NCBI RefSeq assembly: GCF_027988105.1
Contig: NZ_JAQJZJ010000001.1
Coordinates: 372,001 to 436,000, forward strand
Length of the DNA: 64,000 nucleotides
DNA from: Pseudomonas aestuarii
GTDB lineage: Bacteria; Pseudomonadota; Gammaproteobacteria; Pseudomonadales; Pseudomonadaceae
Reading direction: 5' to 3'
Position numbers and translations under genes: made by a program. The notes under the pieces are model-generated. The model saw nothing but the letters and a program-made list of their open reading frames with translations. It searched no databases and was not told the origin of the DNA. Of the stretch, positions 54,107-60,833 are shown one piece after another. Position 1 is the first letter of the stretch, and each line of letters opens with the position of its first letter.

Positions 54107-55810
54107 TTAATCCTTGGTCACTCGGTTCACTTCTTCGAGGCTGGTGATGCCCTGCATGGCCTTCAGCAGGGCCGAAGTGCGCAGGTCATTGAAGCCGTCT
54201 TTGCGCATTTGCGCGGAGATATCAATGGAGTTGCCTTCCTCCATGATAATCCGTTGCAGGGCAGGCGTGTTTTTAACCACTTCATAGATTCCGATACGGC
54301 CCTTGTAACCGCCGTTGCAATTTTCACAGCCCACCGGGCGATAAATCTTGAAGCTGCCGAGCTGCTCCTGCGGGAAGCCTTCCTCGAGCAGCGCCTCGTG
54401 CGGGATCTGCACTTCCTTCTTGCAGTGGCTGCACAGCTTGCGTGCCAGGCGCTGGGCGATGATCAGGCTGACCGAGGTGGCGATGTTGAACGAGGGCACG
54501 CCCATGTTGCGCAGGCGGGTCAGGGTTTCCGCGGCGCTGTTGGTGTGCAGGGTCGACATCACCATGTGCCCGGTCTGCGCCGCCTTGATCGCGATCGAGG
54601 CGGTGTCCAGATCGCGGATCTCGCCGACCATGATGATGTCCGGGTCCTGGCGCAGGAAGGCGCGCAGCGCGGCGGTGAAGTCCATGCCCTGCTTGGGGTT
54701 GACGTTGACCTGGTTGATGCCTTCCAGGTTGATTTCCACCGGGTCTTCGGCGGTGGAGATGTTCACATCCACGGTATTGAGGATGTTCAGGCCGGTGTAG
54801 AGCGACACCGTCTTGCCCGAGCCGGTCGGTCCGGTCACCAGGATCATGCCCTGCGGCTGCTTTAGGGCCGCCATGTACAGGTCTTTCTGTCCGGGCTCAT
54901 AGCCCAGTGCGTCGATGCCCATCTGCGCGCTGGAGGGGTCGAGAATCCGCATCACGATCTTCTCGCCCCACAGGGTCGGGCAGGTGCTGACGCGAAAGTC
55001 AATCGACTTGGTTTTCGAAATGCGCATCTTGATCCGCCCATCCTGCGGCCTGCGCCGTTCGGAAATATCCAGCGCGGCCATCACCTTCAGGCGTGCCGAG
55101 ATGCGTGGTGCCAGCTGGATCGGTGGCCGGGCGATCTCCTGCAGAATGCCGTCGGTACGAAAGCGCACCCGATAGGTTTTTTCGTAGGGCTCGAAGTGCA
55201 GGTCCGAGGAGCCGCCGCGGATCGCGTCCAGCAGCATCTTGTTGACGAAGCGCACCACCGGCGCGTCGTCGGCGCTTTCGCCGGCGACGCCGTCGTCCTT
55301 GCCGTCATCCACCGCCTGCACGTCGATGCCGTCGAGGTCGACGTCGGCCAGCTCCTCCATGCCGCTGTTGGCCGCCTCGAAGAACTTGTCGATGGCGTCG
55401 CCGAGCTTGTCGTCCTCCACCAGCAGTGCTTCGGTGCTCAGGCCGGTGCTGAACTGGATGTCGGTCACCGCCTGGTGGTTGGTCGGGTCGGACAGCGCCA
55501 CAAACAGCTTGTTGCCGCGGCGGTATAGCGGTAACACGCGGTGTTGGCGACACAGCTTCTCGCTGACCAGCTCGTGCGGCTGGCTGTCCTTGTCGATGGC
55601 CTTGAGGTCGCACAGCGGCACGCCGAACTGCTCGGAGGCGATTTCCGCTACCGCACGGCTGCTGGCCAGCTTGTTCTGCACCAGGTAGGACACCAGCGGG
55701 ATCTTGTTGCGCAGCGCTTGGGCCTGGGCCTGGGCCGCGGCGCGTTCGTCCAGCAGGTCGGCGTTGACCAGTTGGCGCGCCAAACCGGTGAGCATGGGGG
55801 CTTCACTCAT
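54107..55810 (-). CDS. pilB: type IV pilus assembly ATPase PilB
   Basis: PilB is the hexameric motor powering pilus extension. The 567-residue protein has an N-terminal MshEN-like domain (about 1-160). The ATPase core shows Walker A GPTGSGKT, the Asp box, a Walker B region RQDPDIIMVGEIRD and the His box LHTNSAAETLTRL. A four-cysteine zinc site lies at CSHCKKE...GCENCNGG. The start at 55810 (MSEAPMLTG) is preferred over in-frame codons to 55870. It is divergent from the pilin gene, as in P. aeruginosa, across a 338-base region. Confidence 0.97.
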   Translation of the reverse strand: MSEAPMLTGLARQLVNADLLDERAAAQAQAQALRNKIPLVSYLVQNKLASSRAVAEIASEQFGVPLCDLKAIDKDSQPHELVSEKLCRQHRVLPLYRRGNKLFVALSDPTNHQAVTDIQFSTGLSTEALLVEDDKLGDAIDKFFEAANSGMEELADVDLDGIDVQAVDDGKDDGVAGESADDAPVVRFVNKMLLDAIRGGSSDLHFEPYEKTYRVRFRTDGILQEIARPPIQLAPRISARLKVMAALDISERRRPQDGRIKMRISKTKSIDFRVSTCPTLWGEKIVMRILDPSSAQMGIDALGYEPGQKDLYMAALKQPQGMILVTGPTGSGKTVSLYTGLNILNTVDVNISTAEDPVEINLEGINQVNVNPKQGMDFTAALRAFLRQDPDIIMVGEIRDLDTASIAIKAAQTGHMVMSTLHTNSAAETLTRLRNMGVPSFNIATSVSLIIAQRLARKLCSHCKKEVQIPHEALLEEGFPQEQLGSFKIYRPVGCENCNGGYKGRIGIYEVVKNTPALQRIIMEEGNSIDISAQMRKDGFNDLRTSALLKAMQGITSLEEVNRVTKD

Positions 55811-56076
55811 ACAGAGTCCCGGAGAAGAAGATGTGCCCGTCTTATAACCGAGAAGCGTGCAAGCCGCCACATGGCGCGTCGCAACTGACGTTTTTTGTCA
55901 GATAGTGGCATGGCTGCACAGGGTGCCGTTTGTGGCTGGCTCATCAGTCAGGCTGGCAAGGCGCATGGGGGGGCAGGTTCGGTAACTGGCGAGAATGGCG
56001 CCTGCGCAGGGGCTGGGACGGTTTTTTGTGATGCGTTTGGCGAAGTGGCCTTAGTCAGTAATGGCTGGTGAGTCAG

Positions 56077-56093
56077 TTGGCACGGCGATTGAT
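56077..56093 (+). promoter_or_regulatory. sigma54-like promoter of the split pilin locus
   Basis: TTGGCACG is followed after four bases by TTGAT. The -24 half is near consensus. The -12 half has GA where GC is expected, so it is imperfect. It lies 56 bases before the pilin start, the position of the PilR/RpoN-driven pilA promoter in P. aeruginosa. The rest of the 55811-56148 gap contains no gene or repeat that I see. Confidence 0.6.
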
Positions 56094-56148
56094 TGTGTCA
56101 GGTACACGGGGCGACAGGCCACGTCAGTCCACTTCAGGAGATAGATGA

Positions 56149-56334
56149 ATGAAGTCCAAGCAGAACCAGAAGGGTTTTACCCTGATCGAGCTGATGATCG
56201 TGGTCGCGATCATCGGTATTCTCGCCGCCATCGCCATTCCGCAGTTCCAGGAATACCAAGCCAAGGGCTACGACAAATCGGCCCAGTCCGATGCGCGTAA
56301 CCTGCTCACCGCCGGCATCGCCAACTCTCAATAA
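56149..56334 (+). CDS. short type IV pilin consisting only of the N-terminal helix (PilA-N)
   Basis: This 61-residue prepilin has leader MKSKQNQKG and a 52-residue mature part: [20 protein letters not shown], then [20 protein letters not shown], then [12 protein letters not shown] and TAA. A normal Pseudomonas pilA continues for about 90 more residues of beta domain. The reading frame ends cleanly, and AGGAG lies eight bases before the ATG. Mature Phe1, Glu5, Phe24, Tyr27 and Tyr32 and the SDARNL segment parallel Geobacter PilA as I remember it. It occupies the pilA position divergent from pilB, so it is probably the major pilin. Truncation by mutation is less likely because a dedicated downstream gene follows. 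Confidence 0.9.
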   Translation: MKSKQNQKGFTLIELMIVVAIIGILAAIAIPQFQEYQAKGYDKSAQSDARNLLTAGIANSQ

Positions 56335-56345
56335 GGACGAAAAAC

Positions 56346-56771
56346 ATGAAAAAGCTCGTATTGGGTTCTGTTGCGCTGATGGCGCTGGCCGGTAACGCTA
56401 TTGCCGCCGATCAAACGATCACTGCGGCTGGGACAACTGAATATTCCCCGGTATCCGTAACTGTTGACTACACGGTAGATGCGGATGCGGCGAACCGTCT
56501 GTTTGTGAAAAACGAGTTTACCTTTACTCTGTCGGCCAAGGTTGTCGCCACCGCCGACGAAGATGCTGATGGTCGTTATATGAGTGTCGGCGCGGTCAAT
56601 ACCGCCGGCCGTAATGCCTTTACCGGCAACAGCGATGGTGGCAGCGTTTCCGCCTGTGGCGATGCGTTGACTGCAGAAGAGGCTAAGGTGGCGGATGCGT
56701 TGACCACACATCTCGCGGCACAGTTCTCTTTGGACGATCCTAGTGGTTGTGTCGAGAATGCTGCTATTTAA
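56346..56771 (+). CDS. secreted partner of the short pilin (PilA-C-like globular protein)
   Basis: This 141-residue protein has a clear Sec signal peptide (KKLVLGSVALMALAGNAIA, cleavage before ADQ). The mature part of 121 residues is beta-rich and acidic by eye, with just two cysteines, Cys104 and Cys135, placed near the C-terminus like the disulfide loop of full-length pilins. It starts 11 bases after the short pilin stop, with AAGGACG overlapping that stop, so translation is coupled. The shared terminator at 56800 makes a two-gene unit. I infer that it supplies the globular domain for the pilin, as PilA-C/Spc does in Geobacter. No database family is recognised. Confidence 0.7.
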   Translation: MKKLVLGSVALMALAGNAIAADQTITAAGTTEYSPVSVTVDYTVDADAANRLFVKNEFTFTLSAKVVATADEDADGRYMSVGAVNTAGRNAFTGNSDGGSVSACGDALTAEEAKVADALTTHLAAQFSLDDPSGCVENAAI

Positions 56772-56799
56772 TAAGCTTGTATAAGTTGGTCGTTTTTGC

Positions 56800-56828
56800 A
56801 AAAGCCCCCTGATTGGGGGCTTTTGTTT
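56800..56828 (+). terminator. terminator after the split pilin genes
   Basis: AAAAGCCCCC and GGGGGCTTTT pair around TGATT and run into GTTT. Strong transcription of the pilin pair would be cut here, with some read-through into the ABC genes. Confidence 0.88.
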
Positions 56829-56838
56829 GGGAGGCAAT

Positions 56839-57642
56839 ATGTTGGACCTGGTGCTGATGGGGCTCAGAACCGGCAGTCGGGCGAGTGGGGTGCGCCTGCT
56901 GCTGGGCATGGGCGTGCTGCTGGTCGGTCTGGCGCTGCTGGCGGCCAGTTTCTCCGGGCGCCAGCCGATGACGGTGGGGCTGGATGCCGGACTGTCGGGG
57001 TTGAGGTTTTTGCTGCTGGTGATAGTGCTGGTCTGGGTTCAGCTATTGCTGGCGCAGGATATCGAGCGCAAGACCCTGTATTTCATGCTGGCTTATCCGT
57101 TTACCCGGGCGCAGTTTCTGCTGGCGCGCTTTATGACCTTGGCCCTGCTGGCCTTGTTGGCGACTGCGCTGCTGGGCGGGCTACTGGGCTTGGCCATTGG
57201 TGGGCTGGGCGGCGATTACGGGCAGTTGAGTCCAGTGGCCCTGGATGGTCGCTACGCCCTGGTGCTTGTGGGAATCTGGCTGGATCTGCTGGTGGTGTTG
57301 GCCTTTGCCATATTGCTCTGCAGTCTGTCGACCACGCCTTTTTTGCCTTTGCTACTGGGGCTGGCGTTTGCCCTGGCGGCCAGGGGTTTGGGGCCGACCT
57401 TCGATTATCTGCGCAAGGAGGCTTACCCGGATCCGTCGACGACGCCCTGGTTCACCGCGGTGCTCGACCATGCTTATGTATGGTTACCCGATCTGTCGCG
57501 CCTGGATTGGCGGCCGCTGGCGCTCTATGGCTTGCCGGTGGATCCATCCGCTATCGGTCTGGCGCTGCTGATGGTGCTGTCCTATGTGACTGTGTTACTG
57601 GTAATCGCTGTGTTGGTGTTTCAGCGTCGAAATTTCACATGA
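56839..57642 (+). CDS. ABC transporter permease subunit, pilin-linked (PilI-like)
   Basis: This 267-residue protein has about six hydrophobic segments separated by short loops, typical of ABC-2 permeases (for example VLLVGLALLAASFSG, FLLLVIVLVWVQLLLAQDIE and LLGLAIGGLGG). GGGAGGC lies before the ATG at 56839. Its stop overlaps the next start (ATGA). Together with the ATPase at 58465 it would form an ABC complex. The location directly downstream of pilin genes recalls pilI of Myxococcus. The substrate is unknown. Export or maturation of the split pilin or its partner is an inference. Confidence 0.75.
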   Translation: MLDLVLMGLRTGSRASGVRLLLGMGVLLVGLALLAASFSGRQPMTVGLDAGLSGLRFLLLVIVLVWVQLLLAQDIERKTLYFMLAYPFTRAQFLLARFMTLALLALLATALLGGLLGLAIGGLGGDYGQLSPVALDGRYALVLVGIWLDLLVVLAFAILLCSLSTTPFLPLLLGLAFALAARGLGPTFDYLRKEAYPDPSTTPWFTAVLDHAYVWLPDLSRLDWRPLALYGLPVDPSAIGLALLMVLSYVTVLLVIAVLVFQRRNFT

Positions 57643-58454
57643 AAAAGCTGCGAATATTGCCGCTGCTGGTCGCGGTCTGGGCGCTGTTTGCCTGGGCCAG
57701 TTTGCAATTGCGTGATGCGCCGCGCCTGGATCAGCAGAGTGTGCTGCGTGTGCGCCTGCCCATCCCCGTGCAGTTGGCCTATGCCGGCGGCGACCCTTAT
57801 CTGGCGGCCAACCTCAACGTGTTTCGCAGCCTGATGGTCGATGCACGCATCTCCGAGGGCGAAACCTACCGGGTGCAGGGGCAGTTGCAGGCCGATGCCT
57901 CGTTCTTCAACCCGCGCCATGAAGACAACTATTACGTTGCTTCTGCCATCCTGCCCTGGAACGGTCAGGTCGAGGCTGCGCAGCGGGTGTTGCTGCGTGC
58001 CGCGCAGAGTCGCGAGTGGGATATGTGGCCGGCGTTTTTCTATGCCTTCAATGCCATGTATTTCGAGCGCGACATGGCCCGTGCCGGGCACTGGGCCGAG
58101 GTGGCGGCGCAGCGCGATACCAGTAATGCGGACTCGTTGCGGGCCATGGCGGCCAAGTGGTACGAACGCGGCGATGACCCGCAGATGGCGCTGAATATCC
58201 TCAAGGCCATGCGCGAGCAGAGCCGCGACGCGAACTTCCGCGCCCTGCTGCAGGCGCGTATGGCGCGCCTCGAAGGCTTGCAAGCGCTGCGCGTGGCGGC
58301 TGCCGCCTATCGTGCCGAACATGGCGCGCCGCCTTCCCGGCTGGAAGAGCTGCTTGGCTATGGCGGCTTGCCAGCCTTGCCGCAGGATCCATTGCAATTG
58401 GGCTATGCCCTGTCTGACGATGGCCAGCCGGTGTTGGTCGATCACAAGCGTTAA
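57639..58454 (+). CDS. membrane-anchored helical (TPR-like) protein, pilin-linked (PilG-like)
   Basis: This 271-residue protein has an N-terminal signal-anchor (RILPLLVAVWALFAWASLQL). A periplasmic part follows that is rich in repeated helical elements of TPR style (VEAAQRVLLRAAQSREWDMW, ARAGHWAEVAAQRDTSNADS, DPQMALNILKAM). The start ATG overlaps the permease stop. A reading frame that continues upstream from this gene through the permease is only a shadow. It stands between the permease and the ATPase and probably acts with them. I recognise no named family with certainty. PilG of Myxococcus is the positional analogue. Confidence 0.7.
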   Translation: MKKLRILPLLVAVWALFAWASLQLRDAPRLDQQSVLRVRLPIPVQLAYAGGDPYLAANLNVFRSLMVDARISEGETYRVQGQLQADASFFNPRHEDNYYVASAILPWNGQVEAAQRVLLRAAQSREWDMWPAFFYAFNAMYFERDMARAGHWAEVAAQRDTSNADSLRAMAAKWYERGDDPQMALNILKAMREQSRDANFRALLQARMARLEGLQALRVAAAAYRAEHGAPPSRLEELLGYGGLPALPQDPLQLGYALSDDGQPVLVDHKR

Positions 58455-58464
58455 CGGGATACCA

Positions 58465-59358
58465 ATGAAACTGATCGAAGTGCAGGGCCTGCATAAGGCC
58501 TTCAAACTGAAAGGGCGCCGGATCAAGGCGCTGGATGATGTCAGCTTTGCCGTTGAAGTCGGCCAGTCGGTGGGCTTTATCGGCCAGAACGGCGCCGGCA
58601 AGAGCACCAGTATCAAGATCCTGTTCGGCGCCCTGCGCGCCGATGCCGGTCAGGCCCTGTTGATGGGGCGCCCGGCGGAGGATCCGTTGTCGCGCCGGGG
58701 TGTCGGCTATGTGCCGGAAAACCCCTATCTGTACGAGCAGCTCACCCCGCGCGAGGTGGTGAGCAGCGGCCTACGCCTGCACGGTATCAAGGGTGAGGAA
58801 AACCACAAACGCACCGAGCGCTGGCTGGACAAGCTGGACATCGCCTATGCCGCCGACAAGCGCATCCGCAACCTGTCCAAGGGCATGACCCAGCGCACCG
58901 CCCTGGCCCATGCCTTCGCCATCCAGCCGCAGTTGCTGATTCTCGATGAACCGATGTCCGGCCTCGACCCGGTGGGGCGACGCCAGGTCGCCGACCTGAT
59001 GCAAGAGTTCCGCGTGGCGGGTGGCACCCTGTTTTTCTCCTCGCACATCCTGCATGACGTCGAGCGCCTGGCCGACCATTTCGTGATGATCCATCGCGGG
59101 CAAGTCCGTGCCCAGCAAAGCGTCACCGAGTTGCTGGCCAGTCAAGGCGACATGGTCCTGCGTTACCTGGGCCGCGCCGGCCTGGATGGTTTCGATCGCG
59201 ATGCCGGCGAAGTCTGGAAAGGCCAGCTGCCGCGCAGTCAGATAGCCGCCGCCCTGGCGGCCGTCGAAGCCATGGGTGGCGTGCTGCTCAATGTTCACCC
59301 GCAGAATTCCCTCGAAGAGTTGTTCGACGCGGTTGTGGGCGCGCCGGCTCAGCCTTGA
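58465..59358 (+). CDS. ABC transporter ATP-binding subunit, pilin-linked (PilH-like)
   Basis: This 297-residue ATPase has Walker A GQNGAGKST, the Q-loop region followed by GYVPENPYLYEQLT, a signature NLSKGMTQR (variant of LSGGQ), Walker B LLILDEP with MSGLDP, and the H-loop SSHIL. It is of the CcmA/ABC-2 type that pairs with six-helix permeases. A C-terminal extension of about 80 residues follows the nucleotide-binding domain. It starts ten bases after the anchored helical protein. The three genes form a compact unit with the split pilin, resembling pilA-pilGHI in Myxococcus. Confidence 0.85.
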   Translation: MKLIEVQGLHKAFKLKGRRIKALDDVSFAVEVGQSVGFIGQNGAGKSTSIKILFGALRADAGQALLMGRPAEDPLSRRGVGYVPENPYLYEQLTPREVVSSGLRLHGIKGEENHKRTERWLDKLDIAYAADKRIRNLSKGMTQRTALAHAFAIQPQLLILDEPMSGLDPVGRRQVADLMQEFRVAGGTLFFSSHILHDVERLADHFVMIHRGQVRAQQSVTELLASQGDMVLRYLGRAGLDGFDRDAGEVWKGQLPRSQIAAALAAVEAMGGVLLNVHPQNSLEELFDAVVGAPAQP

Positions 59359-59511
59359 GTTAGCCGGCACGGTGCATATTTCCGGCTTGGATGGCCTGCG
59401 CGTCCGGCCATTGTGCAGGTCATGCTATTTCACGCCCAGGGAGCTGGCCTGCTCGGGGCGTGGATTTGTGCTTCGTGCTCAGGGGTTCTTCTGTCGGGGC
59501 TCTTGTGGCTA

Positions 59512-59575
59512 TCGGCGCGGCACAAAGCTGGCGGGTTGTCGCTTTGCTCCGAGCGGATCGCCGCCTGAGTTACCA
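59512..59575. repeat. inverted copy of the GCGACAACCCGCC repeat family
   Basis: CGGCGCGGCACAAAGCTGGCGGGTTGTCGCTTTGCTCCGAGCGGATCGCC is the complement of the family core. It marks the gap between the ABC ATPase gene and the convergent nadC. Confidence 0.7.
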
Positions 59576-59607
59576 GCTAGCGGAAGGTTGCCCTGGCAGG
59601 GGCTGGG

Positions 59608-60456
59608 TTACAGGCTCAGGCGCATCGACAAATCCACTGCTTTGACATCCTTGGTCAGGGCACCGATCGAGATGTAGTCGACGCCGGTCTCGGCGATGGT
59701 GCGCAGGCTGCTCTCGTTGATGCCGCCCGAGGCTTCCAGCTTGGCGCGGCCCTGGGTGAGGGCGACGGCCTGGCGCATGTCGTCCAGTGAGAGTTCATCG
59801 AGCATGACGATGTCGGCGCCGGCGTCTAGGGCTTGTTGCAGTTCTTCCAGGCTTTCCACTTCGACTTCCACCGGTTTGCCGGGGGCGATCTTGTGCGCGG
59901 CTTGCACGGCTTCGACGATGCCGCCGCAGGCCGCGATGTGGTTTTCCTTGATCAGGAAGGCGTCGAACAGGCCGATGCGGTGGTTGTGGCAGCCGCCGCA
60001 GGTGACGGCGTATTTCTGCGCCAGGCGCAGGCCGGGCAGGGTCTTGCGGGTGTCGAGCAGTTTGACCGCGGTGCCTTGTACCAGGTCGGCATAGTGCTGG
60101 CAGCGGGTGGCGACGGCGGACAGGGTCTGCAGGAAATTCAGGGCGCTACGCTCGCCGCTGAGCAGGGCGCGGGCCGGGCCTTCGAGGTGGAACAGGGCCT
60201 GGTTGGGGCTGACGCGCTCGCCGTCGCGTACCTGCCAGTGCACGGCGACGCGCGGATCGAGCCGGCGAAACACCGCGTCGACCCAGGCGGTGCCGCAGAT
60301 CACGGCGGCTTCGCGGGTGATGATGGTAGCGTGAGCCAGGCGCTCGGCCGGGATCAGCTGGGCGGTTATATCGCCGCTGCCTATATCCTCGGTCAGCGCG
60401 CGACGCACATTGGCCTCGATTTCGGCAGTCAGGTCGGCGAGGGTCAGGTTCGGCAT
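59608..60456 (-). CDS. nadC: nicotinate-nucleotide pyrophosphorylase (quinolinate phosphoribosyltransferase)
   Basis: NadC converts quinolinate and PRPP to nicotinate mononucleotide in de novo NAD synthesis. The 282-residue protein shows [13 protein letters not shown] near the start, [47 protein letters not shown] (in part) and the C-terminal [13 protein letters not shown]. The ATG at 60456 has GGAG seven bases upstream and gives the usual length. Its location beside the pilin locus is conserved with PAO1. No tRNA-Thr, common next to pilA in P. aeruginosa, is seen here. Confidence 0.97.
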   Translation of the reverse strand: MPNLTLADLTAEIEANVRRALTEDIGSGDITAQLIPAERLAHATIITREAAVICGTAWVDAVFRRLDPRVAVHWQVRDGERVSPNQALFHLEGPARALLSGERSALNFLQTLSAVATRCQHYADLVQGTAVKLLDTRKTLPGLRLAQKYAVTCGGCHNHRIGLFDAFLIKENHIAACGGIVEAVQAAHKIAPGKPVEVEVESLEELQQALDAGADIVMLDELSLDDMRQAVALTQGRAKLEASGGINESSLRTIAETGVDYISIGALTKDVKAVDLSMRLSL

Positions 60457-60833
60457 GATGGGCTCCACAGTCAGGGTCGGGCGATTATAGGGATTGCCGC
60501 AGGCGGCTGCAGCGAGATTGCGGATTGTGGGTGCTCGACGGCTTGTCACGAGTGACCTGGCGCGAGTGCGCGGCTAGGCGGCACGGCGTGGGCTGATTAT
60601 CTGTCTGGATGCCTGCGTCAGTCGGCGCTGCCCGTGGTTGCTGGGCTGGTGTAGTGGATCTGTGATCTGCGTCATATCTGCAGGAAAAGTCTGCTTGGGA
60701 TGTATCCGGAATACCTATAATCGGATTAGCTTGATGATTGTTGACGCCATAACCTTGACGCTAGGGACGATGCTCGGTTGGTTGCTGTGCAGATCGATTT
60801 GCCCAGGAGGGGGCAATCTGCAGGAGAGTCGCA
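60457..60833. promoter_or_regulatory. nadC / DUF1631 intergenic region with a candidate promoter
   Basis: A consensus TATAAT lies at 60716-60721. TTGGGA (60695-60700) is 15 bases upstream, a short spacing, so the -35 is uncertain. Transcription would enter the DUF1631 gene at 60834. Nothing else was recognised in these 377 bases. Confidence 0.45.

Noticed and set aside
56149..56771. The short pilin as a frameshifted or nonsense-mutated ordinary pilA
   Set aside because: After the TAA there is a ribosome site, an ATG and a real signal peptide. The downstream protein begins with its own export signal, which a broken pilA would not have.
56796..57638. Upstream in-frame continuation of the anchored helical protein across the permease gene
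   Set aside because: The permease frame has the membrane helices. The continued frame is Gly/Ala/Val noise, and an ATG overlaps the permease stop.
59359..59607. A tRNA-Thr or attachment-site remnant beside the pilin locus
   Set aside because: No cloverleaf, tRNA 3' fragment or flanking direct repeat was found. The region contains only the GC-rich repeat family.
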